Positions 7,501-16,818 of a DNA stretch of 64,000 bases are shown piece after piece. This DNA comes from JAOZTV01 sp965371805 (GTDB taxonomy: Bacteria; Acidobacteriota; Aminicenantia; UBA2199). The notes under the pieces were generated by a model. That model did not search any database, was not told the origin of the DNA, and saw only the letters and a list, made by a program, of their open reading frames with translations. The stretch covers positions 1 to 64,000 of the forward strand of contig CBDUZW010000015.1 of assembly GCA_965371805.1 (NCBI GenBank), written 5' to 3'. A program made the position numbers and the translations under genes. Positions within the stretch are counted from its first letter, which is position 1. The number at the start of each line of letters is the position of its first letter.

Positions 7501-8004
7501 TTATTTTTTTTTTTTCTCTCTCGGTTCAATTTTGGTTTCAAAAGTGCAGTCAAAACTATATTTTATTCCCAGGAAATCCTGTTCCCGCCTACTGTATATT
7601 CTTCCTTTAATTGTATTTTTAGTAGTTTTCATTGGCTCAAAGACAAAATCTGTATTACTACTGCTTGGCGTAAATTGAAATGATTTATCTCTGGTTTTTA
7701 TATTAATAATCATATTTTTCCAATTTAAGGTTATTTCCAGACAATGAAGTTTGCCTTTTTTTTCTAACTTCATTCTTTTAAAAACGTCATTTAATAGCTT
7801 TTTTTTTAATGGAATATCTGAAAGAATTAATAATATATCATCTACACCTTTATCAAAAAAACCATTTTGATATGAGGCATAGTTATATTTTAGTTTATAA
7901 ACTTCTTTATTTACTGTAAGTTCACTTTTTTCATTTTTTGAGTCAGAGTTTAAAAGGCTTATGGAAATAAGCAAAACTATTATTACTAAAATTATCTTTT
8001 TCAA
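7501..8004 (-). CDS. Hypothetical exported protein
   Basis: A 167-codon ORF starting with TTG at 8004, supported by AAGGAG about six bases upstream. The N-terminus is a signal peptide or membrane anchor ('KKIILVIIVLLISISLL'). The rest is hydrophilic and beta-rich, with two cysteines (one near residue 92, one in 'YSFDCTFET') and a Lys-rich tail ending in six or so charged residues. I recognise no family. A TATAAT box on the minus strand at 8029-8034 may be its promoter. It is divergent from the hemolysin III gene and not obviously co-transcribed with the kinase operon. Confidence 0.6.
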   Translation of the reverse strand: MKKIILVIIVLLISISLLNSDSKNEKSELTVNKEVYKLKYNYASYQNGFFDKGVDDILLILSDIPLKKKLLNDVFKRMKLEKKGKLHCLEITLNWKNMIINIKTRDKSFQFTPSSSNTDFVFEPMKTTKNTIKGRIYSRREQDFLGIKYSFDCTFETKIEPREKKKK

Positions 8005-8096
8005 AGTATCTCCTTAATCATTAAACCTATTATACATGTTTTTATCCAATATTAAATCTATTTTTATAAATTATTTAATATAGATTGGTATAGATG

Positions 8097-8105
8097 TGAT
8101 ATAAT
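8097..8105 (+). promoter_or_regulatory. Extended -10 promoter for hemolysin III gene
   Basis: TGATATAAT is an extended -10 element (TGnTATAAT) 55 bp upstream of the ATG. No good -35 is visible at 17 bp, which extended -10 promoters can tolerate. Confidence 0.4.
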
Positions 8106-8160
8106 TCTATTCAGGAAAGAAAGTGACTAGATTAATTAATTTTTTAGGTATTTCAGTGGT

Positions 8161-8805
8161 ATGAAAAATATAAAAGATATAAAATATTATTCTCCCAGGG
8201 AGGAGAGGATTAATATTGTCTCCCATAAAATTGGTTTTGTTTTAAGTTTAATTGCCCTGGTGCTTCTGGTTTCAGCTGCACTTAGATTGGGAAATATCCG
8301 GTATATTGTCAGTTTTACTGTTTTTGGACTGAGTTTAGTCTTGCTATATGCTGCGTCTACCTTATATCATAGTGCAAAAGATCCTCAAATAAGAAAAAGA
8401 TTAAAAATTTTTGATCATGTATCGATATATATTCTGATTGCCGGTTCCTATACTCCTTTTACAATTATTGTTCTAAAAGACACAATCGGGTGGATGATTT
8501 TCGGGTTTGTCTGGGGATTTGCAATAACCGGAATAATATTGAAGTTTTTTTTTACCGGGAGATATAAATTATTATCAACGATTATGTATGTCTTGATGGG
8601 GTGGTTGATTGTTTTTTTTATTAAACCATTGATAGATAGCCTACCGTCTAAAGGCTTAACCTGGCTGTTTTCTGCTGGTTTTTTCTATACCATTGGGGCG
8701 GTTATATATTCCATTCAAAAAATCAAATTTAATCATGCTATCTTCCATATTTTTGTTTTAATGGGAAGTATTTGTACCTTTATTACTGTTTTCTTTTTTG
8801 TATAG
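8161..8805 (+). CDS. Hemolysin III / PAQR-family membrane protein
   Basis: A 214-residue seven-helix membrane protein of the hemolysin III (YqfA/PAQR, TrhA) family. The family motifs are in place: 'ERINIVSHKIGF' before helix 1, 'ASTLYHSA' at the end of helix 2, 'FDHVSIYILIAGSYTPF' at helix 3, and 'FNHAIFHIFVLMGS' in helix 7. The Ser/His/Asp set forms the putative metal-dependent hydrolase site of PAQR proteins. Bacterial members are linked to membrane homeostasis rather than true haemolysis. It is a single gene, convergent with the yaiI-like gene. Confidence 0.9.
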   Translation: MKNIKDIKYYSPREERINIVSHKIGFVLSLIALVLLVSAALRLGNIRYIVSFTVFGLSLVLLYAASTLYHSAKDPQIRKRLKIFDHVSIYILIAGSYTPFTIIVLKDTIGWMIFGFVWGFAITGIILKFFFTGRYKLLSTIMYVLMGWLIVFFIKPLIDSLPSKGLTWLFSAGFFYTIGAVIYSIQKIKFNHAIFHIFVLMGSICTFITVFFFV

Positions 8806-8875
8806 TCGGTTTAATAAAACAAGAATCTCCGCTACAAACAGTAGACAGACACATAGATGTTAAAATTGGATTTCA

Positions 8876-9331
8876 TTACAGGTTTATTTTTTGCTGAGTA
8901 AAGAACCTGTCGAGCTGATTGGCAAATTTATGGGCGTCCTTTTGGCTGAATGGCGCAGGGCCTCCGGTCATAACTCCGCTTTCACGGATTTCTTCCATAA
9001 GGTTTCGCATAGAAAGATATTGTTTTATATTATCATCATCATAACGCTCACCCCGGTGATTAATAGCGAACGCATTTTTTGTGATAACCCTGTCTGCTAA
9101 TGGAATATCCGCAGTAATGACCAAATCTCCCTCTAAAACCATTTCAACGATCCGATGATCTGCCTCATCAGCTCCAGCGTCAACAATAACATTGGTAATG
9201 TGATCTGATTCTCCAATAAAAATCGGGTTATTTGAGACCACAAACGTTTCCAGCTTAAGTCTATTTATTGCACGGGAAATTATCATCTTTAACATGTTTG
9301 GAAATGCATCTCCATCTATATAAATTTTCAC
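8876..9331 (-). CDS. YaiI/YqxD family protein (DUF188, PIN-like)
   Basis: A 151-residue protein of the UPF0178/YaiI family, which has a PIN-like nuclease fold of unproven function. Diagnostic strings are 'IYIDGDAFPNM' at the start, 'VDAGADEADHRIVEM', 'DLVITADIPLADRVI', 'HRGERYD' and 'TGGPAPFSQKDAHKFANQLDRFF' near the end. The start is GTG at 9331, whose GTGA overlaps the TGA stop of the upstream YwbE-like gene. It is the last gene of a tightly packed minus-strand run with TatD and YwbE. Confidence 0.92.
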   Translation of the reverse strand: MKIYIDGDAFPNMLKMIISRAINRLKLETFVVSNNPIFIGESDHITNVIVDAGADEADHRIVEMVLEGDLVITADIPLADRVITKNAFAINHRGERYDDDNIKQYLSMRNLMEEIRESGVMTGGPAPFSQKDAHKFANQLDRFFTQQKINL

Positions 9332-9522
9332 TTACATATCTCTTTTACCCGTCCAACTTCCCCACTATTCAGCCTTACCTTTATTCCATGAGGATGTGTA
9401 GGAGAATTTGTTAAGATGTCTTTTACAATGCCTTCCGTTAATTTCCTGGTTCTCTGGTCTTTTTTCAATACAATTTTAACCTTGAGGCCGGGCTTTAGAT
9501 CAACTCTTTTATTACCACTCAT
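9328..9522 (-). CDS. YwbE family protein (DUF2196)
   Basis: A 64-residue protein of the YwbE family, small basic beta-barrel proteins of unknown function. The family strings 'PGLKVKIVLKKDQRTRKLTEGIVKDILTNS' (read in two overlapping parts), 'HPHGIKVRLNSGEVGRV' and the C-terminal 'KEI' are all present, and the length is normal. It overlaps tatD by ATGA upstream and the YaiI-like gene by GTGA downstream, so it is translationally coupled on both sides. Confidence 0.9.
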   Translation of the reverse strand: MSGNKRVDLKPGLKVKIVLKKDQRTRKLTEGIVKDILTNSPTHPHGIKVRLNSGEVGRVKEICK

Positions 9523-10307
9523 AATATCAACCTCTCTATATTCTGTCTGACCGCCATATTTAATTCTGCCAGCGAAATCCCCTTTAGGTCTGCAACTCTT
9601 TCTGCCACATGCTTTACAAACAAGGGTGAATTTGTACTCCCTCTCAGGGGTTCAGGCGCCAGGTATGGAGAATCTGTCTCTGTAAAAATCTTATCCAGCG
9701 GGACCATTTTTGCAATCTCTCTTAAATAGTCTGTCTTTTTCTGTTTAAAGGTGACAATGCCTGAAAAAGAGATATGATATCCTCTCTTTATAATCTCTTT
9801 TGCATTTTCCATATTGCCGGTATAGCAGTGAAAGACAACCGGCAGATCAAATTTTTCCTCTTCAAGTATTTTAAGAACCAGTTCTTCCGCCTCTCTTGAA
9901 TGTATAGTTAAGAAAAGACTTCTTTCCTTCGCAATCCCAATCTGTCTTCTGAAAACCGCCACCTGCTTATCTCTTTTTGATAAATTATAGAAGAAATCGA
10001 GCCCGGCTTCCCCAACAGCGATCACCTTTTCATTTTCAAGAAAGGTTAAAATTTTTTTCTCTATCTCATCTGTATAATTATCCGCATTATGAGGATGAGC
10101 AGCGGTCATTGCAAAAATATTTTTATTAAATCGCAGGAGATCCAGAGTCTTCTGATGCGAGTCCTCCTCATAAGGGTCTGCAACTGTAATCAGATAGCCT
10201 GAACTCTCTTTAAAAAAATCTCCAATAATAATCTCTGCATTTTCTGAAAACTGCTTCATGTCCAGATGACAGTGAAAATCATTCTCAGTTCTAATTGTTT
10301 TGTTCAT
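9519..10307 (-). CDS. TatD family metal-dependent hydrolase (DNase)
   Basis: A TatD-type TIM-barrel hydrolase (about 262 aa). The metal-binding residues are in 'DFHCHLDM' near the N-terminus, 'VGEAGLDFF' (Glu), 'FLTIHSREA' and 'VVFHCYTGN' (His ligands) and 'TETDSPYLAP' (Asp). TatD enzymes act as 3'-5' exonucleases or quality-control deoxyribonucleases in the cytosol. Two ATGs are possible (10322 and 10307). I chose 10307 because it forms an ATGA overlap with the helicase stop, as with the next junction downstream; the longer form adds five residues. Confidence 0.9.
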   Translation of the reverse strand: MNKTIRTENDFHCHLDMKQFSENAEIIIGDFFKESSGYLITVADPYEEDSHQKTLDLLRFNKNIFAMTAAHPHNADNYTDEIEKKILTFLENEKVIAVGEAGLDFFYNLSKRDKQVAVFRRQIGIAKERSLFLTIHSREAEELVLKILEEEKFDLPVVFHCYTGNMENAKEIIKRGYHISFSGIVTFKQKKTDYLREIAKMVPLDKIFTETDSPYLAPEPLRGSTNSPLFVKHVAERVADLKGISLAELNMAVRQNIERLIL

Positions 10308-13060
10308 GCTTTTATTTTCCATCCCTTTTCTTTAAATATATCTTCTATTTTGCTGTTTTTATAATTTCGTAAAAACTTTTCCCAGAGATCCTTAACCTTT
10401 TCAAAATAATTTGAAGCTTTTTCCTTATCATTAAAGTGAATAAGATATCCCTTATTATTTATAATTTCCGGTACTGAATAAAATATAAACTTTTCCTTAT
10501 TACGTCCATATCCGCCTTCAAATGGATGTGGAAAGGGGATATCGATTACATCCTCCATAACCTGTATTTCTTTCTTATTATTCTCCCATTTGTTTCTAAA
10601 AATATCTGATTTTTTCCATTTATTATAGAAAAGAACAGCATCATCCCATTTATTATATTTTTTATTTTGGATCTGTAAACATAATTTAGCACCGGAGTAA
10701 AGAATCATATCGCCCTTTTCCATTTTTTCAAACTGTTCAAAACTGAGTTTTAAAAAAGGGACATTGTTCTCATATATTATATCTATCTCATCTTCTCCTA
10801 TAGTAAGTTTTGAAGGATAGTTCATTTTAATCAATTGTTTAGTTATCCACTTTGCTATTATATCTTTAATTGATAATTCGGTAAAAACAGTACTGAAGTT
10901 AAAAAACATATTCAGATCATTTGTTTTTAAACCATCTCCAATTAATCTTTTTATATATTCATTCCAATAGAAAACAAATGGCCTTATCTTAATTTTATCT
11001 TTTTTTACTATTTCAACAATCTGTTCAAAATCCTTTTCTATCTTATTATATTTATTATTAAGTAAGACCAACTTTATTCTGTTTTCGTCAAGCCATTCAA
11101 CAATTATCTGTGTAATTTCCTTTTTATAAGTTTTATCGCTCCAATCCGGATCCTTATCATAAACAGAAATTATAACTCCCCCAAAGTATAAGGTGTTTTT
11201 TATTAATAGCATTCCATTTTTTATAAATGGTTCTGTGTGCTTCTTATATGAAAATGGATTCAGCCTATCAAGCTGTTTTAAGGATATCTCAGTTGTAAAC
11301 GATATTAAGGCCAATGTTTTTTTTTCTGTTTCTCCCGTTTCTCTATTTTCCCAGTTTATAGCAAGATCAAAGGGAAGGCCTGTAAGCATATCAGGTTTGT
11401 CAATTTCAAGGATCGAACGGTTATCCAATCTTCTCTCAGTTTCTTCCTCTCCAAGAACATATGAGGAATCTACCGCTTTTTTATACACATAATCCGGGAA
11501 TCCGGATATTATCGATCTTATCAGAATATCCGAATCTGATCTTTCTGACTTATTTCGCTGAGATATCAAATCTGATTTTATCCTTTTTTTTAGCTCTTTA
11601 AAGATCTCTTTTGCAAGAAATAATTTTTTGTAGTTTACAAGTTTTTTTTGAAGTTTTGGAGAATTCCAAAGCGCCAGGTGATTTAGTAAATCAGATCTAA
11701 ACTCCTCTTCATATATCTTTTCACCAGTAAATTCCGGTGAGCCAATCCCCTTTACTTCAAGTATTGCAATAATTTTTAATACCTCTTCCAGTATTTTCTT
11801 TCCGCCTTCTTTTGCTTCGATCATCATCCTTGAACTTCTTATCGAAACGGGTAATTCTGCCATAATTTTCCCATCTTCAGTAATTTCTTCATTTTCATCA
11901 AGGGCACCAAAGATTTTCAATCTTGAAATAGCCTGAAGTATCAAATTCTTTTTAGGAGAGTGAAAAAAAGGAAAATTCATTGGAGATATCCTCCATTTTA
12001 CCAACCTCAGGATCACAGATTCTAAATTTAATCTACGGATTTCAGGTTCCGGGAAGCCAATACGGTCCTTTATATCAAGTTCAGAACAGAGAAGATATTG
12101 ACCGGCCTTTACCCTTCCTGCTCTCCCAGCCCTTTGCCTGCATTCTGTTTCAGATATATCAGTTAGAAAAAGGCCTTCAACTCCTTTTTGAGTTCTTATC
12201 TCTTTTTTTAAACCCGTATCAATGACTGAATCTATATCATCAATTGTAATACTTGTTTGTGCAATGTCTGTTGCAATTACAACTTTAGGGATATTAAAGT
12301 GATTAAAGACTTCTCCCTGTTCTTTAATTGATATTTCAGAGTGTAGCGGAATAATTTTTGCCTTCAATTTATCCATTCTCAGAGTTTCTTTTAAAGTTTC
12401 TGCAAAATCAGATATCTCCTTTTTACCGGGTTGAAAAACAAGTGCATTTCTATCTGCCCTGACCATCTCAACACAGTCTGAAAGTAAAAAATCACGATGA
12501 TGGTTGTGCATTGTAACAGGAAATCCTCTTCCGGGTACTTCAATTATAGGCGCATCATTTAAAAAATGAGATAGCTGTTTTGCCTGCAATGTAGCACTCA
12601 TAATTACAACTTTCTTATTTGTTTTTTTATAATAACCGGAGTTGATATTTTTTTTTACCAGTCCAATTAGGACTTCCTGATTCAGATTCCACTCATGGAT
12701 TTCATCAATCATCAAAATATCATAGTTTTTTGCACCCTTTATCTCCTTTACCATTTGAACACCATCTGTAGCAAAGAGAAGAGTTGTCTCCCTTGACATT
12801 TTTCTTTCAAAACCTGTTTGATATCCAATCGTACTGCCTAAAGCCACTTCATTATTCTTTGCAAGATATGTTGCAAGAGATCTGGCTGCAATTCGCCTTG
12901 GTTGTGTAACAACAACAGACAGACCCTTTTTCCACATCCAGAAGGGAACCATGGTCGATTTTCCTGCTCCAGTCTCCGCAGTTAATATAATTGCTGTATT
13001 ATTCTTGATTAGCTCTTCAATCTCTTTTTGAAAAGCTTCAACAGGTAAAGATTTTTTCAT
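10304..13060 (-). CDS. HrpB-like DExH ATP-dependent helicase
   Basis: A 918-residue superfamily 2 helicase of the DEAH/HrpA-HrpB group. Walker A is 'LTAETGAGKST' near residue 30, motif Ia is 'VVTQPRRIAARSLA', motif II is DEIH in 'ILMIDEIHEWN', motif III is 'MSATLQ', and motif VI is 'QRAGRAGRV'. A winged-helix/ratchet region follows ('FGALDENEEITEDGKIMAELPV'). The C-terminal ~400 residues are lysine-rich and diverge from E. coli HrpB, ending in 'FPHPFEGGYGRN'. The substrate, RNA or DNA, cannot be told from sequence. It begins the operon continuing to TatD, YwbE and YaiI. Confidence 0.85.
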   Translation of the reverse strand: MKKSLPVEAFQKEIEELIKNNTAIILTAETGAGKSTMVPFWMWKKGLSVVVTQPRRIAARSLATYLAKNNEVALGSTIGYQTGFERKMSRETTLLFATDGVQMVKEIKGAKNYDILMIDEIHEWNLNQEVLIGLVKKNINSGYYKKTNKKVVIMSATLQAKQLSHFLNDAPIIEVPGRGFPVTMHNHHRDFLLSDCVEMVRADRNALVFQPGKKEISDFAETLKETLRMDKLKAKIIPLHSEISIKEQGEVFNHFNIPKVVIATDIAQTSITIDDIDSVIDTGLKKEIRTQKGVEGLFLTDISETECRQRAGRAGRVKAGQYLLCSELDIKDRIGFPEPEIRRLNLESVILRLVKWRISPMNFPFFHSPKKNLILQAISRLKIFGALDENEEITEDGKIMAELPVSIRSSRMMIEAKEGGKKILEEVLKIIAILEVKGIGSPEFTGEKIYEEEFRSDLLNHLALWNSPKLQKKLVNYKKLFLAKEIFKELKKRIKSDLISQRNKSERSDSDILIRSIISGFPDYVYKKAVDSSYVLGEEETERRLDNRSILEIDKPDMLTGLPFDLAINWENRETGETEKKTLALISFTTEISLKQLDRLNPFSYKKHTEPFIKNGMLLIKNTLYFGGVIISVYDKDPDWSDKTYKKEITQIIVEWLDENRIKLVLLNNKYNKIEKDFEQIVEIVKKDKIKIRPFVFYWNEYIKRLIGDGLKTNDLNMFFNFSTVFTELSIKDIIAKWITKQLIKMNYPSKLTIGEDEIDIIYENNVPFLKLSFEQFEKMEKGDMILYSGAKLCLQIQNKKYNKWDDAVLFYNKWKKSDIFRNKWENNKKEIQVMEDVIDIPFPHPFEGGYGRNKEKFIFYSVPEIINNKGYLIHFNDKEKASNYFEKVKDLWEKFLRNYKNSKIEDIFKEKGWKIKA

Positions 13061-13116
13061 AATTTAATATTATATTATAATTAATAGAATAGTTATATAA
13101 TTATGTTTTATACAAT

Positions 13117-14112
13117 TTATCCTTCATCTTTTTGAAATTTTTCTATAGATTTCTTTAGATTATCTTCAATAAATGTTGTTGTTGCTACAATACCGGAATT
13201 GCTTTCCAAACTTTTCCCTTGTCCAAAATCAAGTTTTTTCCCATTTATATCTGTTACTCTTCCACCAGCCTCTTCAACAATAATACTTCCTGCTGCATGA
13301 TCCCAGATTTTTTCTTTATAATCCGGGGATTTTGGATTAGGTATCCTCAAATAAATTTCAGCTTCTCCAGAGGCTACAAGACCATACTTCACCTGACTAT
13401 CCATCTGTAATGAAGGCTTTGTAATCCCCAATTCATCAGCAATTTTTTTTTGCAGGTCCATATTTCCATGAGCAGACTCATAACTTTGAATAAATCTCAT
13501 CTCTGAAGGGTTCGTCTTTTTTGAAACTACTATCTTTTTTACATCACCGGTTGTCAGATTATGTAGATAAGAACCCTCTCCTTTTATTGCACTTATTATA
13601 TAGCCAAGTTCATTTTTCTCATTATCAAATTTCAGATTAGGACAGCCTAAAACCCCTGCCTTAACTTCCCCATCCTCTATTAATCCAAGAGCAATAACAA
13701 ACTGTTCTCCCCTTAAAAAACCTTTTGTTCCATCAATGGGGTCCAGCGTCCAGAAAAGTTTCGAAGGGGAACCACCACCAATATCAATACTTTCAAAGAG
13801 ATTCTCTTTATTTAAAATTTTTGATATTTTTTCATTCTGTTCAATATAGTAAAATATTTTTTCAACAATTTCACTATTCTCGGGTTCTTTTAAAACTGCA
13901 GAGTTTTCCTCACCGACTATAGGAATGTCGGACATCTCTCTATTTAAAATTCTGCATATAACGGCCTGAGATGAAAAATCTGCAATAGTAACAGGGCTTT
14001 TATCTGCTTTTGTGATTGATTCTTTGCCAGACAACTCATTCTGGATCTTTTTTACCAGTGGCATTGCAATTTTAACTGCATCTATACCTATTTCAAGTCT
14101 TTCTCTATACAT
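13117..14112 (-). CDS. 3'(2'),5'-bisphosphate nucleotidase / inositol monophosphatase family
   Basis: A Mg2+-dependent, lithium-sensitive-type phosphatase of the FIG superfamily, closest in layout to Hal2/CysQ PAP phosphatases. It has 'KADKSPVTIADFSSQAVI' near the N-terminus, 'PIVGEENSA', the metal motif 'LDPIDGTKGFLRG' and the C-terminal 'KIWDHAAGSIIVEEAGG'. The GFLRG extension after DGTKG and the length over 330 residues fit the Hal2/SAL1 subgroup, which removes the 3'-phosphate from PAP formed in sulfate assimilation. ATG 14112 is preferred to 14130 because GGAGGGAG lies directly upstream of it. A partial dyad (TAACG..CGTTA) at 14131-14149 lies before it. Confidence 0.87.
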   Translation of the reverse strand: MYRERLEIGIDAVKIAMPLVKKIQNELSGKESITKADKSPVTIADFSSQAVICRILNREMSDIPIVGEENSAVLKEPENSEIVEKIFYYIEQNEKISKILNKENLFESIDIGGGSPSKLFWTLDPIDGTKGFLRGEQFVIALGLIEDGEVKAGVLGCPNLKFDNEKNELGYIISAIKGEGSYLHNLTTGDVKKIVVSKKTNPSEMRFIQSYESAHGNMDLQKKIADELGITKPSLQMDSQVKYGLVASGEAEIYLRIPNPKSPDYKEKIWDHAAGSIIVEEAGGRVTDINGKKLDFGQGKSLESNSGIVATTTFIEDNLKKSIEKFQKDEG

Positions 14113-14177
14113 TCTCCCTCCGATATACAATAACGCTTATTATCGTTAGAAAATGAGTTGTTGTCAACAGCAGAAGC

Positions 14178-16775
14178 TTATCTTACCTCAAACATATTAC
14201 TCTCTGTTTTTCCACCAATTTTTATTTCCACTCTGTATTTTCCTTTTTCTAAAACTTTATTCTGCAATTTCATATCCCATTCGAAATGATTTACTCCAGT
14301 ATTAAATTTTTGTTTTTTTTTCCAAATGATTTTTTTTTCATTTTGTCTATAAATTTTAATACCAACTACACTTCCAGTCTTCAGGTAAAACTCAAACTCT
14401 TTATTTGGCCTGACAGCGTATCTTGATTCAGGAGTATTATAAGCCTCAATTTTAAAGAGATGGATTTCCTTTTTTAATAATTTTCCAGTTAGTTTTTGAA
14501 TATTTCTTACATTTGTTATAAAAACACCTCTGCCATGTGTCCCGATTATCAGATCTTTTTCTCTTGGATGTATCTTCAAATCATACACCGAATTAGTCGG
14601 AAGGTTCCCTCTTAATGAAATCCAATTTTCCCCTAGATCCAATGTTATATAAGCAGTAAGTTCTGTTCCAAGATATAGTATGTTTTCATTATCAATATCT
14701 TCTCTAATAACATTAACTGACTCTTCAGGAAGATTGGATTTAATTGAAGTCCAGTTTTTTCCAAAATCATTTGAAAGATAAACATAGGTCTTAAAATCAT
14801 CATCCCTGTATCCTGTCATTGTTAAAAAGACTCTCTCTTTCTTAAACTTTGATGCGACTATCCTTGTAATCCATTTATTGGGTAAATCTACATTGATCTT
14901 TTCCCACTCAGCTCCCATATTTTTTGTAACCCATACATTTCCGTCATCTGTACCTGCATAGAGTATTTTTGGAGATAAAGGCGACTCATCAAGTGCTGTA
15001 ATTGTTGCAAATGGGACTTCCTCATCAATATTTTTTTTGTTTGTAAGATCTTTTGAAATTTCAAACCATTTATCTCCCCTGTTTACTGTTTTGAACATTT
15101 TGTTCCCCCCCATATATAATGTATAAGGGTTATGACGGGAGATCATAAATGGAGTCAGCCAGTTGAATCTATACGACTCTTTTTTATTTTCAGGCTTTGG
15201 AATTATCCACTTTGTGTTTTTATAATTTTTCATATCAATTCTAAAGATATTCCCGAATTGAAATTCAGCATATACAATATTTGGATTTGAAAGATCCGGT
15301 GCAATAAATGCCCCGTCTCCTCCAAGTATCATCTTCCATATATTTGTCCGGCTTCCAAATTTAAAATTACTAGGCCCTACATTAATTCCATTATCCTGAA
15401 GACCGGTATATATTCTATATGGTTTCTCCATATCATAATTGACAGAATAACTCTGAGCTAATGGTATATTATTAACTTTTGTAAATGTATCCCCCCCATC
15501 ATATGAAATATTCAACCCTCCATCATTTCCAAGAAGTACTCTTCCAGGATTTTTTGGATCTATCCATAATGCCTGATGATCAGGGTGAACGTCAAATAAT
15601 CCTCTTCCATAAGAGCCTCCAGATTTTGGACATGTTTTAAAGGTTTTTCCACCATCAACAGATTTTTTTAAAGGAACACCTAGTATATAAACTATATCTT
15701 CATTTTCAGGAGAAACATAAATCTGTCCAAAATAATATCCATATGTACTTACAATTCGCCTAGAAAGCATTTTTTTATGTGTTTTAAACCATGTTCCACC
15801 TCTGTCATTACTTCTGTATACCTCAGCTCCCTTTACCTGGGAATTAAGCAGCCTGTAATTAGCATCCCCTTTTTTACCTGGTTTTTTCTCAGATGACCTT
15901 GGGGTTTGATTATCCAAAAATGCATAGATTACAGCAGGATTTGATCTGCTTACACTTAAACCTATCCGGCCAGTATTTTTGTCCTGAGGAAAGTTTTTTA
16001 CTACTTTATTCCAGGTTTCACCACTATCTACCGATTTGTATATTGAACTTCCAACACCACTTTCAGTCATATTCCAGGCTTTTCTTTCCCTCTCCCATGA
16101 TGCTGCATAAAGAGTCTTATTATCTATTGGGTCCATAACAAGACTGACAATACCGGTTTTATTACTGACAAAAAGAGTTTTTTTCCATATTTTACCGCCA
16201 TCTTCTGTTTTAAAGACACCCCTTTCTTCATTTACAGTATATAAATGACCCAGAGAAGCAACATAGACAATATTATTATCTGTTGGATCAATAATTATCT
16301 CAGCAATATGATGCGAATCCTGTAAGCCCATATTTGCCCAGGTTTTACCCCCATCAAGACTTTTAAAAACCCCAGTACCGGCATAAGAGCTCCTTGAGGA
16401 ATTCTCCTCTCCAGTTCCAGCCCAGATCAGATTTTCATTAGTCTGTGAGATAGCAATATCTCCAAGAGTAATTGATGAATAATTATCAAAAAGTGATTCC
16501 CATGTAGTTCCATTATTTTCCGTTTTCCATAAACCACCAGATGCTGTTGCCAAAAGAAAAGTATATGGTTTATTATTATAACCAGCAATATCTGTGATCC
16601 TTCCCCCCATAAAGTATGGGCCAAGACCTTTCCATTTAATGCTTTTAAAAATTGAGTTTTGTTTCAGGTTCAGATGCTTTTTAAACTCTGTTTTGCGATC
16701 AACTGAACCTGAATAAATAAAAAAACTGAACATTGGAATAAATATTATTCCTGAAATTTTTTTTTTGATAGACAT
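14178..16775 (-). CDS. Exported sortilin/BNR-repeat propeller protein
   Basis: An exported 865-residue protein made of VPS10/sortilin or BNR-type propeller repeats. A signal peptide (about residues 1-24, 'GIIFIPMFSFFIYSG') is followed by many Asp-box-like motifs, for example 'GGLWKTENNGTTW', 'GVFKSLDGGKTW', 'SIYKSVDSGETW', 'GNVWVTKNMGAEW' and 'TYVYLSNDFGKNW', enough for two propellers. The C-terminal ~100 residues ('FEWDMKLQNKVLEKGKYRVEI') look like a beta-sandwich or secretion-linked domain. Related proteins are often annotated as glycosyl hydrolases, but no catalytic set is evident. It lies 43 bp downstream of the acyl-CoA synthetase gene. Confidence 0.82.
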   Translation of the reverse strand: MSIKKKISGIIFIPMFSFFIYSGSVDRKTEFKKHLNLKQNSIFKSIKWKGLGPYFMGGRITDIAGYNNKPYTFLLATASGGLWKTENNGTTWESLFDNYSSITLGDIAISQTNENLIWAGTGEENSSRSSYAGTGVFKSLDGGKTWANMGLQDSHHIAEIIIDPTDNNIVYVASLGHLYTVNEERGVFKTEDGGKIWKKTLFVSNKTGIVSLVMDPIDNKTLYAASWERERKAWNMTESGVGSSIYKSVDSGETWNKVVKNFPQDKNTGRIGLSVSRSNPAVIYAFLDNQTPRSSEKKPGKKGDANYRLLNSQVKGAEVYRSNDRGGTWFKTHKKMLSRRIVSTYGYYFGQIYVSPENEDIVYILGVPLKKSVDGGKTFKTCPKSGGSYGRGLFDVHPDHQALWIDPKNPGRVLLGNDGGLNISYDGGDTFTKVNNIPLAQSYSVNYDMEKPYRIYTGLQDNGINVGPSNFKFGSRTNIWKMILGGDGAFIAPDLSNPNIVYAEFQFGNIFRIDMKNYKNTKWIIPKPENKKESYRFNWLTPFMISRHNPYTLYMGGNKMFKTVNRGDKWFEISKDLTNKKNIDEEVPFATITALDESPLSPKILYAGTDDGNVWVTKNMGAEWEKINVDLPNKWITRIVASKFKKERVFLTMTGYRDDDFKTYVYLSNDFGKNWTSIKSNLPEESVNVIREDIDNENILYLGTELTAYITLDLGENWISLRGNLPTNSVYDLKIHPREKDLIIGTHGRGVFITNVRNIQKLTGKLLKKEIHLFKIEAYNTPESRYAVRPNKEFEFYLKTGSVVGIKIYRQNEKKIIWKKKQKFNTGVNHFEWDMKLQNKVLEKGKYRVEIKIGGKTESNMFEVR

Positions 16776-16818
16776 ATACCTTATCTCCTTTTTAATGAAA
16801 TCTAAATCGACCCCCGCA